Of a stretch of 64,000 bases of DNA, positions 51,117 to 60,352 are shown piece after piece. Below the pieces are notes generated by a model. The model did no database searches, was not told the DNA's origin, and saw only the letters and a program-made list of their open reading frames with translations. The stretch spans positions 2,518,501 through 2,582,500 of the forward strand of contig NZ_CACVAO010000001.1 of the NCBI RefSeq assembly GCF_902726645.1, given 5' to 3'. Within the stretch, counting starts at the first letter, position 1; every line of letters begins with the position of its first letter. This DNA is from Halobacillus ihumii. Lineage in GTDB: Bacteria > Bacillota > Bacilli > Bacillales > Halobacillaceae. The position numbers and the translations under genes are program-made.

Positions 51117-52634
51117 ATGGATGTTGTGACCGCGCAGGAGATGTACGAATGGGACCATGTGGCAATAGAGTCCACTGGATTAGAAGGTAAACTATTAATG
51201 GAGAATGCGGGCCGTGCTGTTTGTTTTGATTTAGAAAAAAAACTCTCAAGGCATCAAAATGTTGTCATTCTGATTGGTGGTGGAAATAACGGGGGGGACG
51301 GGTTCGTAATCGCCCGAACATTATTAAACCATGGATACTCCGTAGAAGCCTGGCAGGTGGTTCCTGATTCCAAGGTGGAAGGGGATGCACACTTCCATAA
51401 AAAGCTTTTTGAGAATTCAGGGTATCCTTTACATCATTTAGAGGAGATAACTGAAATAAGGGAATCTCTAGGAAGTGCTGATGTCATTATTGACGCAATG
51501 CTCGGAATTGGTATGAAAGGGCAGTTACGCGGTCTGATTCGACAAGTTGTATTGCTTGCCAATGAGCAGAAGGCATTCCGAATAGCGGTGGATCTTCCGG
51601 CCGGAGTTCCAGCTGACGAAGGCATTGATATTGACGAAGCTTATCAGGCGGATTATACGTGTATCATAGCAGCCCTGAAGATGAGTGCTCTAGTAGAGAA
51701 TACTCGGGTGTATTATGGTGAATGGAGTGTTGTAGAAATCGGTTTGCCGGTGAAAAAGCTTCCTCCACCAGATCGAAAAGTATGGCAGCGCGAAGATGCT
51801 AAACGAACATTCCCGAAGCGAAATGCAAATTCCCATAAAGGCAGCCATGGAAAAGGGCTGATCGTTGGGGGAGCAGCTAATATGCCTGGTTCGATTGCGA
51901 TGTCAGCGAGGGCCGCACTTAGAAGTGGAATTGGTCTTTTGACAATAGCCGCTCCTAGGAGCGCTATTGATAACATCGCACCCTACGTACAGGAGGCAAC
52001 ATTTCTCCTGTTGCAGGAAGAGTCGGGTATGGTTAACGGGCAAATTGACACAGATGTGTCTAACTATGATGGATTGGCCTTAGGTATGGGGATGGGGCGC
52101 AGTTTGAAATCTCGCAAACTAGTTGAAGATCTTGTAACTGCAGTCGAATCACCACTGTTGATCGATGCAGATGGTCTTTATCATTTGAAAGATATCCTTC
52201 ACCTAGTGAAGGAGAGGACAAACCCTACCGTTCTCACCCCGCACCCGGGAGAGTTCGCACATTTAGTTGATCAACCGATTTCTTCAATTGTCAATGCACC
52301 TTTTTACTATAGCCGTAAGTTCTCAGAAACTTATGGGGTTTATACTGTTCTCAAAGGACCTGCCACCATTATTACTGCCCCGGACGGTAGTCAGTCTGTA
52401 GATTTAACGGGGAACGCTGGGTTGGCAAAAGGGGGAAGCGGTGATGTGTTGTCAGGAATTTTACTTGCTATGATGCTTCAGTCCAAATCAATTATGGATG
52501 GATTAAATATCGGGTGTATGATGCATGGGCTGACAGCTGAAACGTTAACAGAATCGAAACATTCCATGGTAGACTTACTTGCTACCGATTTAATAGAAGG
52601 TTTATCCCAGACCTTTCGTACATTCTCTTCTTGA
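51117..52634 (+). CDS. nnr: Bifunctional NAD(P)HX epimerase/dehydratase
   Basis: A 505-residue repair enzyme. The YjeF_N epimerase domain (about 1-215) has GGGNNGGDGFVIAR near residue 55. The C-terminal ADP/ATP-dependent dehydratase domain (about 225-500) has HKGSHGKGLIVGG, TPHPGEFAHL and GNAGLAKGGSGDVLSG. It restores hydrated NADH/NADPH. AGGAGGG six bases before the ATG at 51117 sets the start. It is inserted between acpS and the LolA-like gene, which are adjacent in B. subtilis. Confidence 0.95.
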   Translation: MDVVTAQEMYEWDHVAIESTGLEGKLLMENAGRAVCFDLEKKLSRHQNVVILIGGGNNGGDGFVIARTLLNHGYSVEAWQVVPDSKVEGDAHFHKKLFENSGYPLHHLEEITEIRESLGSADVIIDAMLGIGMKGQLRGLIRQVVLLANEQKAFRIAVDLPAGVPADEGIDIDEAYQADYTCIIAALKMSALVENTRVYYGEWSVVEIGLPVKKLPPPDRKVWQREDAKRTFPKRNANSHKGSHGKGLIVGGAANMPGSIAMSARAALRSGIGLLTIAAPRSAIDNIAPYVQEATFLLLQEESGMVNGQIDTDVSNYDGLALGMGMGRSLKSRKLVEDLVTAVESPLLIDADGLYHLKDILHLVKERTNPTVLTPHPGEFAHLVDQPISSIVNAPFYYSRKFSETYGVYTVLKGPATIITAPDGSQSVDLTGNAGLAKGGSGDVLSGILLAMMLQSKSIMDGLNIGCMMHGLTAETLTESKHSMVDLLATDLIEGLSQTFRTFSS

Positions 52635-52652
52635 TCCACAAATAAAACGTTC

Positions 52653-52678
52653 CCTTTGTCCTTCAGAAGAGACAAAGG
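52653..52678 (+). promoter_or_regulatory. Hairpin covering the ribosome-binding site of the LolA-like gene
   Basis: CCTTTGTC (52653-52660) pairs perfectly with GACAAAGG (52671-52678). The right arm includes the AAAGGAG ribosome site (52675-52680), so the hairpin would hide it. Confidence 0.5.
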
Positions 52679-52688
52679 AGTTGAGTGC

Positions 52689-53714
52689 ATGCCGAAACGT
52701 TTTCCGATCCTTTTGTTCGTCTTAGTGGCAGTAATGGTCGTCATGAGTGCCTGTGGTGAGAAATCTAAAGAAGACGTCGTTGAGAAACTGTCGCAACAAG
52801 CTGAAGAAATGCCTGGTTATAAAACGGATGTAACGATGACCATGCGAACCGGCAAAGAAGAACAAAAGTACCAAATTCAAATTTGGCATAAAGAAGATAA
52901 CTTCTATAAGGTGAAACTTCACAATCAAGAAGATGAAAAAGGAAACCAAGTCATCCTTAAAAACAAGAGCGGGGTTTATGTCTTAACACCTGCTTTGAAT
53001 AAAAGTTTTAAGTTTCAGAGCGATTGGCCGGATAACACCAGTCAACCATATCTGTATGCTTCTTTAGTGAAAGACATTAAAAAGGATACAGACGCAGAGT
53101 TCAGCGTGACAGAGAACCACTATGTATTTAAAACAAAGACAAACTATCAAAATAATCAAACTCTTCCGATGCAGGAGATTTATTTTGATAAGAAAACATT
53201 TAAGCCTGTTATGGTAAAAGTATTTAATCAAGATGCACAGGCATTAGTAGAGGTGCAGTTTGATAATTTCAAAAAGGCAGAAGGTCTTAAGAAGGAAGAC
53301 TTCGATGTAGACCAAAACATGGCAATGGCTTCTGCGGAAGTTCCTGTCTCAAATATGGAAGAAGAGGGAAACAGTGCTAATGAAGTACTTTATCCAAATG
53401 TCACTCACGGAGCTGAGCTGGTAGATAAACGAGAGGTACAGACAGATGAAGGTACGCGAGTGATTATGACTTACCAGGGAGATAAGAGCTTTACCCTCAT
53501 CCAGGAGTCAGCAGAAGTACAGCCGACGAGTGCCGGTCAGGCCGTCACAGTTAATGCAGACCCTGCGCTTGCTGGAGGTACAGTCGCAGCAATGTCGAAG
53601 CAACGAATGCAATGGACTGAATCAGGTACAACCTTTAACCTGGCAAGTGAGGACCTGACTCGGGAGGAAATGGTTTCAGTTGCAAGTTCCATCAATAATC
53701 ATTCAACCAAATAA
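52689..53714 (+). CDS. ydcC: LolA-like outer-surface lipoprotein (YdcC family)
   Basis: A 341-residue lipoprotein with a signal peptide and lipobox VMSAC (C22). The mature protein has the LolA/LppX beta-barrel wording of the sporulation-linked YdcC group: GYKTDVTMTMRTGKEEQKYQIQIWHK near residue 45 and QEIYFDKKTFKPVMVKV near 165, with a C-terminal extension similar to the TseB/MucB-like end. AAAGGAG nine bases before the ATG at 52689 sets the start. Occupies the ydcC position between acpS/nnr and alr. Confidence 0.88.
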   Translation: MPKRFPILLFVLVAVMVVMSACGEKSKEDVVEKLSQQAEEMPGYKTDVTMTMRTGKEEQKYQIQIWHKEDNFYKVKLHNQEDEKGNQVILKNKSGVYVLTPALNKSFKFQSDWPDNTSQPYLYASLVKDIKKDTDAEFSVTENHYVFKTKTNYQNNQTLPMQEIYFDKKTFKPVMVKVFNQDAQALVEVQFDNFKKAEGLKKEDFDVDQNMAMASAEVPVSNMEEEGNSANEVLYPNVTHGAELVDKREVQTDEGTRVIMTYQGDKSFTLIQESAEVQPTSAGQAVTVNADPALAGGTVAAMSKQRMQWTESGTTFNLASEDLTREEMVSVASSINNHSTK

Positions 53715-53822
53715 CTTTCTTGCAAGCAGGCTTAACGGTCTGCTTTTATTTTTACTAGATACAGTTGTTTCTATTGCTTGAACCTCACTTACTATTTCTT
53801 CTTAGTGGTCGTTTATCCATTG

Positions 53823-53851
53823 TTGACAGCCTGTTCTTCACGTTCAATAAT
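53823..53851 (+). promoter_or_regulatory. Sigma-A promoter of alr
   Basis: A perfect TTGACA (53823-53828), a 17-base spacer and AATAAT (53846-53851). Confidence 0.8.
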
Positions 53852-53884
53852 AGAAAGATATTGAATTGGAGAGGAGATTTGGCC

Positions 53885-55057
53885 TTGTCATTCGAATCAT
53901 TTTATAGAGATACGTGGGCAGAAATTGACCTGTCAGCTATAAAATATAATGTAGAACAAATGTATAAACGACTTTCCCCACATACGGGAATCTATGCTGT
54001 TGTGAAAGCCAATGCATATGGTCACGGGGATATACAAGTAGCAAAGCAAGCTCTCGAAGCTGGAGCGGAGCGGCTGGCTGTCTCACTTCTGGATGAAGCG
54101 ATCAAGCTTAGACGAGCAGGGATTACTGTCCCGATCTTAGTTATGGGCTGGATAAGGCCTGAAGATGCACCTGTTGCCGCCGACCATGACATTGCTGTTC
54201 CTGTGTTTCAGAAAGAGTGGCTGGATCAATTACAACAAAATGCCTTCAAAAACAAAAAAACACTTAAACTTCATATGAAGTGGGATACAGGCATGGGGCG
54301 AGTAGGAATACGCAACACAGAAGAGCTGGATGCAATTCTTTCTGGTATTAAGGATAACCCATGGATTGAATTAGAAGCTATATTTACTCACTTTGCCACA
54401 GCAGATGAAGAGAAGCTGGATTATTACAATGAACAAATAGCTCGTTTTGATACCCTGTACGATCATTTAAAGAAGGTCTGGCCACAACCAGTTGAAATTC
54501 ATACAGGGAATAGTGCAGCGAGCATGCGGTTTCCAGAAGATATGCATCACCATGTCCGTTTTGGTATCAGCATGTATGGACTTTATCCCTCTCCTGTTGT
54601 GAAAGGTGAGCAGCCGATCGATCTTAAGCCTGCATTTACACTGAACTCCCGGTTGATTCATGTGAAAAAGGTACAACCAAATGAAGCCATCAGTTATGGG
54701 GCCACCTATCAGTCTGAAAATGAGGAATGGATTGGGACAGTTCCTATGGGTTACGCAGATGGGTGGATTCGCAAACTGCAAGGGTTTGAGGTGTTAGTAG
54801 ATGGAAAACGCCACCCTATCGTCGGAAGAATATGCATGGATCAGTTTATGATTAAGCTAGATCGAGAATATTCTATAGGAACTAAGGTTACATTAATTGG
54901 CAAGCAGAATAATGAAGACATTCATACAGATGAACTGGCCGAATATTTGGAGACCATTAACTATGAGATTCCCTGTATGATAAGTTACCGTGTACCGCGC
55001 ATGTATTTGAAAAATGGGCATATGGTAGAAGTAGACAACACTCTTACAAAGGTTTGA
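53885..55057 (+). CDS. alr: Alanine racemase
   Basis: A 390-residue PLP enzyme of fold type III. PLP lysine K41 in AVVKANAYGHG, the catalytic tyrosine region ISYGATYQ near residue 268, and GRICMDQFMIKL near 310. It makes D-alanine for peptidoglycan. The open frame extends 40 codons upstream, but the promoter lies inside that extension, and GAGGAG at 53871-53876 points to the TTG at 53885, which matches the family's usual start and length. Confidence 0.96.
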   Translation: MSFESFYRDTWAEIDLSAIKYNVEQMYKRLSPHTGIYAVVKANAYGHGDIQVAKQALEAGAERLAVSLLDEAIKLRRAGITVPILVMGWIRPEDAPVAADHDIAVPVFQKEWLDQLQQNAFKNKKTLKLHMKWDTGMGRVGIRNTEELDAILSGIKDNPWIELEAIFTHFATADEEKLDYYNEQIARFDTLYDHLKKVWPQPVEIHTGNSAASMRFPEDMHHHVRFGISMYGLYPSPVVKGEQPIDLKPAFTLNSRLIHVKKVQPNEAISYGATYQSENEEWIGTVPMGYADGWIRKLQGFEVLVDGKRHPIVGRICMDQFMIKLDREYSIGTKVTLIGKQNNEDIHTDELAEYLETINYEIPCMISYRVPRMYLKNGHMVEVDNTLTKV

Positions 55058-55219
55058 TGAAGTACACGTAAGACAATACTCCTTACATTCAATCACCATG
55101 CAACATTTTTCACGAAAAAAATCCAAGACTCCTTTGCAATAGACACCTTCGAATGATAAGATTAAATTGGACTTATTTGACTGGTTTCTATTGAGAGAAG
55201 ATGGTGGAGGTGTATGGTT

Positions 55220-55495
55220 TTGTCCGACAGTATGCAGGAGATTGTCATTCGTATTCCAGATAGCCTACTAAGTGAATTAGATGGTCATGTTCAACTCGAA
55301 AACAGTGATCGGAGCGATTTCATGTGTAAAGCAACAAAAATGTATTTGAGGGAAGAAAAGCAGCGCCATATTAGGGAGTCCATGCGCCGTGGATATATGG
55401 AAATGGCTAAAATTAATTTAACTATCGCTTCAGAAGCGTTTCAGGCCGAAGAGGAGGCAGATCACACCCTGGAGCAACTAGTGAGCGGGGTGTGA
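55220..55495 (+). CDS. ndoAI: Antitoxin EndoAI (MazE-like ribbon-helix-helix)
   Basis: A protein of about 91 residues with an N-terminal ribbon-helix-helix ([28 protein letters not shown]) and a C-terminal acidic segment ([17 protein letters not shown]) that binds the toxin. It neutralises EndoA. GGAGG at 55206-55210 is nine bases from a TTG at 55220 but only three from the in-frame ATG at 55214; the TTG gives the better spacing, though the ATG cannot be excluded. The toxin gene follows. Confidence 0.93.
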   Translation: MSDSMQEIVIRIPDSLLSELDGHVQLENSDRSDFMCKATKMYLREEKQRHIRESMRRGYMEMAKINLTIASEAFQAEEEADHTLEQLVSGV

Positions 55496-55500
55496 AGCCT

Positions 55501-55851
55501 GTGATAGTCAAACGAGGAGACGTTTATTTCGCTGATTTGTCCCCGGTTGTAGGATCAGAACAAGGCGGGGTGCGCCCTGTTCTCATCTTGCAAAATGATA
55601 TTGGGAATCGTTTCAGCCCTACAGTTATTATCGCGGCGATTACCGCGCAGATTCAAAAAGCTAAACTTCCTACACATGTTGAAATTGATGCTGAGAAATA
55701 TGGTTTCGAACGCAATTCCGTTATTCTGCTGGAACAAATCAGAACGATTGATAAACAACGTTTGACCGATAAAATCACACATCTAGATGGGCCGATGATG
55801 CAACAGGTAAACGAATCCTTGCAAATCAGCCTTGGACTTATTGATTTTTAA
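55501..55851 (+). CDS. ndoA: Endoribonuclease toxin EndoA (MazF)
   Basis: A 116-residue MazF toxin: [29 protein letters not shown] at the start and [16 protein letters not shown] near residue 80 hold the catalytic arginine and threonine. It cuts mRNA at UACAU in B. subtilis. The GTG at 55501 matches the B. subtilis protein length; the frame has an in-frame GTG three codons earlier. Last gene before a strong terminator and the sigB operon. Confidence 0.95.
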   Translation: MIVKRGDVYFADLSPVVGSEQGGVRPVLILQNDIGNRFSPTVIIAAITAQIQKAKLPTHVEIDAEKYGFERNSVILLEQIRTIDKQRLTDKITHLDGPMMQQVNESLQISLGLIDF

Positions 55852-55890
55852 AATAAAGCTGTCTAAAATCAGACAGCTTTATTTTTTTAT
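55852..55890 (+). terminator. Terminator after ndoA
   Basis: A 13-bp perfect stem (55852-55864 with 55871-55883) and a seven-T run. Confidence 0.95.
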
Positions 55891-56068
55891 GCTCTTTTTT
55901 TCTTGAATGTTAGAATACTAATAAATATGGTTGGCGTATCTTTGGTCCAAGGTTAAAATAGACTTAATTAGTGTATTATCTTCAAGATGTCTGATAAAAT
56001 TATTCACAGGTAGTTGTGACGTGTCGAAGCATTGAATAAAAATGTAGAATATAGTCGGGGGTCTAACG

Positions 56069-56938
56069 ATGGATGAAAAGCTAAAAAGTATTGTTTTAGA
56101 ACATAGTAACGACATTATACAAATGTGGTTAGAAGAAGTTAATAACCATAAAAAAGACGATTATACAGCAACGATATCGGACGAGCTGTTTGAAAATACG
56201 AACCGAGAGTTCGTTAATGTGATCTTTTCCAGTATTGAGAGACAAGGGTTATCCTCTGACATGGATGACTTCTCAGAACGGTTGATTAATTTAGGATGGC
56301 CGCTTAGTTATTTGACTGATGGAATGCAGGTCTTCCGCAGGGTGCTTACAGAGTACATTTTAAGCCAATCGGATCAAATCGACTCGAATTACTTTTCTAA
56401 AGTGTTACGAGAAGTTGATGATTGGGTTGATCCGGTAATCAATCGTTTGGTGAATGAATTCTCTGGGAGCTGGGAAAACATTGTTTCCTTGCAGCGTGTT
56501 GCTTTGCAAGAACTATCTGCACCATTGATTCCGGTGATGGATAATATTACGATAATGCCTCTGATTGGCACCATAGATACGGAACGAGCTAAGTTCATTA
56601 TGGAAAACCTTTTAGATGGAGTCATTAAACACAATGCAGAAGTTGTGCTCATTGATATTACAGGGGTTCCTGTCGTGGATACGATGGTGGCACATCATAT
56701 TATACAGGCTGCTGAAGCTGTACGTTTGATTGGTTCTCGTTGTATTTTAGTAGGCATCAGACCTGAAATTGCTCAAACTATCGTCAACCTTGGAATCGAT
56801 TTAGGGAAATTCCCTACAAAAAGCTCGCTGCGTAAAGGATTCCAAACTGCGCTGGAGCTGACGAATCGTACCATTGAAGAAGCTCAAACGAATGATAAGG
56901 ATATCGAGAAATTAATCGATTCTCTAGACAAGGAGTGA
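56069..56938 (+). CDS. rsbR: Stressosome sensor RsbR
   Basis: A 289-residue protein with an N-terminal non-haem-globin sensor domain (about 1-150) and a C-terminal STAS domain with [31 protein letters not shown] and [13 protein letters not shown]. The threonines in VVDT and PTKSS correspond to the T171/T205 phosphorylation sites of B. subtilis RsbRA. It forms the stressosome with RsbS and holds RsbT. First gene of the eight-gene operon. GGGGGT precedes the ATG. Confidence 0.96.
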   Translation: MDEKLKSIVLEHSNDIIQMWLEEVNNHKKDDYTATISDELFENTNREFVNVIFSSIERQGLSSDMDDFSERLINLGWPLSYLTDGMQVFRRVLTEYILSQSDQIDSNYFSKVLREVDDWVDPVINRLVNEFSGSWENIVSLQRVALQELSAPLIPVMDNITIMPLIGTIDTERAKFIMENLLDGVIKHNAEVVLIDITGVPVVDTMVAHHIIQAAEAVRLIGSRCILVGIRPEIAQTIVNLGIDLGKFPTKSSLRKGFQTALELTNRTIEEAQTNDKDIEKLIDSLDKE

Positions 56939-56943
56939 ACACA

Positions 56944-57300
56944 ATGAGGATTCCAATTTTAAAGCTTCATAATTATTTGCTCATTTCCATACAAATTGAC
57001 TTAGATGATCAGACAGCCATTCAATTTCAAGAGGATCTATTGAGTAAGATCCATGAAAGTGGAGCAACAGGAGTTGTTATTGATTTAACATCGGTTGAAA
57101 TTATTGACTCATTCATCGCAAAAGTACTCGGAGATGTGGTGACAATGTCAGATCTCATGGGTGCGAAGGTTGTGCTTACGGGTATTCAGCCTGCGGTTGC
57201 TATGACACTGATTGATCTAGGGATTCATTTGAAGGATGTCCCGACTGCTCTAGATTTAGAACAAGGGTTGATCAAACTTCGTCAGGAATTGGAGGAGTAG
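56944..57300 (+). CDS. rsbS: Stressosome scaffold RsbS
   Basis: A 118-residue single STAS-domain protein. The phospho-acceptor S56 in [12 protein letters not shown] corresponds to B. subtilis S59. AAGGAG eight bases before the ATG at 56944 sets the start; the frame opens at a GTG at 56935 that overlaps the rsbR stop. It binds RsbT until RsbT phosphorylates it. Confidence 0.96.
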   Translation: MRIPILKLHNYLLISIQIDLDDQTAIQFQEDLLSKIHESGATGVVIDLTSVEIIDSFIAKVLGDVVTMSDLMGAKVVLTGIQPAVAMTLIDLGIHLKDVPTALDLEQGLIKLRQELEE

Positions 57301-57302
57301 AT

Positions 57303-57704
57303 ATGGACTTCCAATCCTGTGTCAATATTAAAAAGGAGTGGGACATTGTCGGGGCTCGACAGCTTGGACGGGATATAGCTGGGAAAGTAGGCTTCGGTAC
57401 AGTAGACCAAGCACGAATTGCCACCGCAATCTCCGAACTAGCAAGAAATATCTATTTATACGCTGGGACAGGGAAGGTTTGCTTTGAAACCATCGAAGAG
57501 ATAAATCAAAAAGGATTAATTATAATTGCAATGGATGACGGACCAGGAATAAGAGAATTGAATCAAGTGATGGAAGATGGTTTTTCCACATCAGGGGGTC
57601 TTGGAGCAGGTCTGCCTGGGGTCAAGAGACTGATGGATGACTTTGATATTCAATCTGAGCATGGTAAAGGAACAGAGATTAAGGTGGTCAAGTGGCTCCG
57701 TTAG
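57303..57704 (+). CDS. rsbT: Serine/threonine kinase and switch protein RsbT
   Basis: A 133-residue GHKL-fold kinase with SELARNIYLYAG (N box), MDDGPGI (G1) and GGLGAGLPGVKRLMD (G2). It phosphorylates RsbS/RsbR in the stressosome and, once free, activates the phosphatase RsbU. It starts two bases after rsbS. Confidence 0.96.
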   Translation: MDFQSCVNIKKEWDIVGARQLGRDIAGKVGFGTVDQARIATAISELARNIYLYAGTGKVCFETIEEINQKGLIIIAMDDGPGIRELNQVMEDGFSTSGGLGAGLPGVKRLMDDFDIQSEHGKGTEIKVVKWLR

Positions 57705-57717
57705 AGGAGGTTGAGAA

Positions 57718-58728
57718 ATGGATACTCTGAAGGTTGAATTGAAAAATTATAAAGAATTAATGCAAGAGTATATTAAAACGAAAGATGAACAGTCTCTTTA
57801 TCAAGCCGAGCAATTCAGTAAACAGTCTATGCAGCAGAATATCTCACCTGAAGAGATCATTAATGTGCATATTGAAGCGTTACAAGATCTATACCCTAAT
57901 ATGCCTGAATATATTCAATCTTCTTTAAGTTTTTTATTAGAAACAATGATTTCTTATGGGATGGCTTACCAGGAATATCAATCGTTAAGGGAAAGACAGT
58001 TAGAGCTGAAATCAGAGATTTCAGTCGCGGCTAATATGCAAAAAACGTTATTGTCCACTGTAAAACCTGAACGCAAGGATTTAGATATCGGTGCCATTAG
58101 TATCCCTGCTAAACAAATGAACGGGGACTACCATCATTTTGTTGAGGATGTTGATGGGACGCTTGGGATAGCTATTGCTGATGTGATCGGGAAGGGTGTC
58201 CCTGCTGCATTATGCATGTCGATGATCAAGTATTCGATGGACAGTTTTCCAGAAATGCGAATGGATCCGGATGTCATTCTGGGAAGTCTAAATCGTGTGG
58301 TAGAAAGAAACGTTGATTCAAGTATGTTCATTACGATGTTTTATGGGTTGTATGATCCCGATAATCACACGTTCAATTATTCATCTGCAGGTCATGAGCC
58401 AGGCTATTACTACAGCAAGGAGAAAGATGAATTTGAAGAAATCAATCCTTCCGGCCTGGTGTTAGGCGTATCTTCTGAAACGACCTACCATAAGTTCACT
58501 AGAGAAATCGCTATTGGGGATATGATCATCCTGCTTACAGATGGAGTGACGGAATGCCGGCAAGGTGACCGTTTCATTGAACAAGAAGAAATACTAGAAG
58601 TGATTAGAGAATACGCTCACCTTCCTGCTCAACAAACAGTAGAACATGTTTACAAACATTTTGAGCGATTACAGGATTTCCAACTAAGGGACGATTTCAC
58701 ATTAGTTATTTTGCGAAGAAATGTTTAA
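57718..58728 (+). CDS. rsbU: PP2C-type phosphatase RsbU
   Basis: A 336-residue protein with an N-terminal RsbT-binding helical domain (about 1-110), then a PPM phosphatase domain with NGDYHHF, IADVIGKGVPAALCMSMIKY and DGVTECR, holding the aspartate metal ligands. It dephosphorylates RsbV-P after environmental stress. GAGGAGG precedes the ATG. A sigma-B promoter overlaps its 3' end. Confidence 0.96.
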   Translation: MDTLKVELKNYKELMQEYIKTKDEQSLYQAEQFSKQSMQQNISPEEIINVHIEALQDLYPNMPEYIQSSLSFLLETMISYGMAYQEYQSLRERQLELKSEISVAANMQKTLLSTVKPERKDLDIGAISIPAKQMNGDYHHFVEDVDGTLGIAIADVIGKGVPAALCMSMIKYSMDSFPEMRMDPDVILGSLNRVVERNVDSSMFITMFYGLYDPDNHTFNYSSAGHEPGYYYSKEKDEFEEINPSGLVLGVSSETTYHKFTREIAIGDMIILLTDGVTECRQGDRFIEQEEILEVIREYAHLPAQQTVEHVYKHFERLQDFQLRDDFTLVILRRNV

Positions 58729-58748
58729 TATAAGTTTGGGAAGGGTAT
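58723..58748 (+). promoter_or_regulatory. Internal sigma-B promoter before rsbV
   Basis: A perfect GTTTAA (58723-58728), a 14-base spacer and a perfect GGGTAT (58743-58748). Placement between rsbU and rsbV is the same as in B. subtilis, where it lets sigma-B amplify rsbVW-sigB-rsbX. Confidence 0.92.
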
Positions 58749-58792
58749 TCCTTCTTCGATGAGTTTTTTAGGATTACTGGGAGGAGATCAAA

Positions 58793-59122
58793 ATGAATTT
58801 GACCATAGATGTAACAAAGCAAGATCGCGTTACGCATGTAACTTTAGTTGGGGAAGTAGATGCATTTACGGCTCCTAAACTGAAAGAATCCTTACTGCCT
58901 GAGACGGAAGAAGAAGGCCAGACGGTAGAAGTGAATCTTCAAGATGTCAACTACATGGATTCGACAGGGTTAGGAGTATTTATCAGCGCTTTAAAATCAA
59001 CGAAGGAACATAATTCGGAGTTGAAGCTTGTCCAGATGCAGGACCGTGTATATCGTTTATTCAAGATTACAGGTTTAACGGATATTATGGACATCGACAA
59101 TACAGTTCGGGGTGGAATGTAA
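58793..59122 (+). CDS. rsbV: Anti-anti-sigma factor RsbV
   Basis: A 109-residue STAS protein. The phosphorylatable serine lies in VNYMDSTGLGVFISALK. Unphosphorylated RsbV binds RsbW and frees sigma-B. GGAGGAG precedes the ATG. Confidence 0.97.
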   Translation: MNLTIDVTKQDRVTHVTLVGEVDAFTAPKLKESLLPETEEEGQTVEVNLQDVNYMDSTGLGVFISALKSTKEHNSELKLVQMQDRVYRLFKITGLTDIMDIDNTVRGGM

Positions 59123-59124
59123 TA

Positions 59125-59601
59125 ATGGAACAATTTGATTTTGTCGAAGTTAAAGTCCCTGCCAAGGCTGAATATGTTGGTGTAGTTCGTTTAAGTACTT
59201 CAGGTATTGCTAACCGTATGGGATTTTCATATGAAGATATCGAAGACCTGAAAGTAGCTATTTCTGAAGCGATCACGAATGCCGTGAAGCATGCATACAA
59301 GGAAACAGGCGAAGGTGAGATTACCATTGGCTTTGGAGTTTACGAAAACCGTTTGGAGGTCATGGTTGCCGACCATGGAGGCAGTTTTGATCTAGGAGAA
59401 ATTAAAGAAGATATTGGACCTTACCAGCACAGTGACGATATTAGTGAGTTACGGGAAGGTGGGTTTGGTCTATTCTTAATTGATGCCTTAATGGATAAAG
59501 TAGAAATCAACAGCAAATATGGAGTTATTGTCCTAATGACAAAATACCTTCATGAGAATGAGGTGGGTCAAGATGGCGACCAAATCTCGACAACACAATG
59601 A
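59125..59601 (+). CDS. rsbW: Anti-sigma-B factor and kinase RsbW
   Basis: A 158-residue GHKL kinase with SEAITNAVKHAY (N box), ADHGGSFD (G1) and EGGFGLFLIDALMD (G2). It binds sigma-B and phosphorylates RsbV. It starts two bases after rsbV and its end overlaps sigB by 29 bases. Confidence 0.97.
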   Translation: MEQFDFVEVKVPAKAEYVGVVRLSTSGIANRMGFSYEDIEDLKVAISEAITNAVKHAYKETGEGEITIGFGVYENRLEVMVADHGGSFDLGEIKEDIGPYQHSDDISELREGGFGLFLIDALMDKVEINSKYGVIVLMTKYLHENEVGQDGDQISTTQ

Positions 59602-60352
59602 TGAGGTTTATAATTGGATAACAATTCTACAAGAAAATCCGCAAGATGAAGAAATTCAGGAAAAGATCGTGCTAGCTTATCGAGACCTAGTGGAATCGAT
59701 TGCTCGTAAATATTCTAAGAATAGTACCATCCATGAAGATTTAGTTCAAGTAGGGATGCTGGGGCTTCTTGCAGCCATTCGCAGGTATGATCCTGAGTTC
59801 GGCAAATCGTTTGAGTCGTTTGCGATTCCAACCATTATCGGTGAAATTAAGCGTTTCATTCGGGATAAAACCTGGAGTGTTCATGTTCCCCGCAGAATTA
59901 AGGAGCTTGGCCCGAAAATAAAGAAAGCCGCTGAAGAATTAACAAGTGTTTTACAGCGTTCTCCTTCCGTTATTGAAATTGCTGACTACCTCGAAGTCTC
60001 TGAAGAAGATGTTCTTGAGACAATGGAGATGGGGAAAAGCTATAAAGCTTTATCTGTAGACCGGAAGATTGAGGCAGATTCAGACGGCAGCACAGTCACC
60101 ATTCTGGATTTGATTGGTAATCAGGAAGATGGATATAACCAGATTGACCAAAAGATGCTTCTCCAAAAGGTCTTACCGACCCTGAATGAGCGTGAGCAGG
60201 AAATATTGCAATGCACCTACTTTGAAAATATGAGTCAAAAGGATACAGGAGAAAGACTCGGTATTTCGCAAATGCATGTTTCCCGACTGCAGCGAAGAGC
60301 ATTGAGAAAGCTGAGAGAGGCATTACAAGCCGAATCTGTTGAGGCGTTCTAA
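59573..60352 (+). CDS. sigB: RNA polymerase sigma factor SigB
   Basis: A 259-residue sigma factor with region 2 (HEDLVQVGMLGLLAAIRRYDP and SFESFAIPTIIGEIKRFIRDK), region 3 and a region 4 helix-turn-helix (MSQKDTGERLGISQMHVSRLQRRALRKL). AGGTGGG six bases before the ATG at 59573 sets the start inside rsbW. It directs the general stress regulon; the sigma-B-like promoters noted elsewhere in this window are candidate targets. Confidence 0.97.
   Translation: MATKSRQHNDEVYNWITILQENPQDEEIQEKIVLAYRDLVESIARKYSKNSTIHEDLVQVGMLGLLAAIRRYDPEFGKSFESFAIPTIIGEIKRFIRDKTWSVHVPRRIKELGPKIKKAAEELTSVLQRSPSVIEIADYLEVSEEDVLETMEMGKSYKALSVDRKIEADSDGSTVTILDLIGNQEDGYNQIDQKMLLQKVLPTLNEREQEILQCTYFENMSQKDTGERLGISQMHVSRLQRRALRKLREALQAESVEAF

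Noticed and set aside
54467-54781. 104-codon minus-strand frame inside alr
   Set aside because: Antisense shadow of alr.
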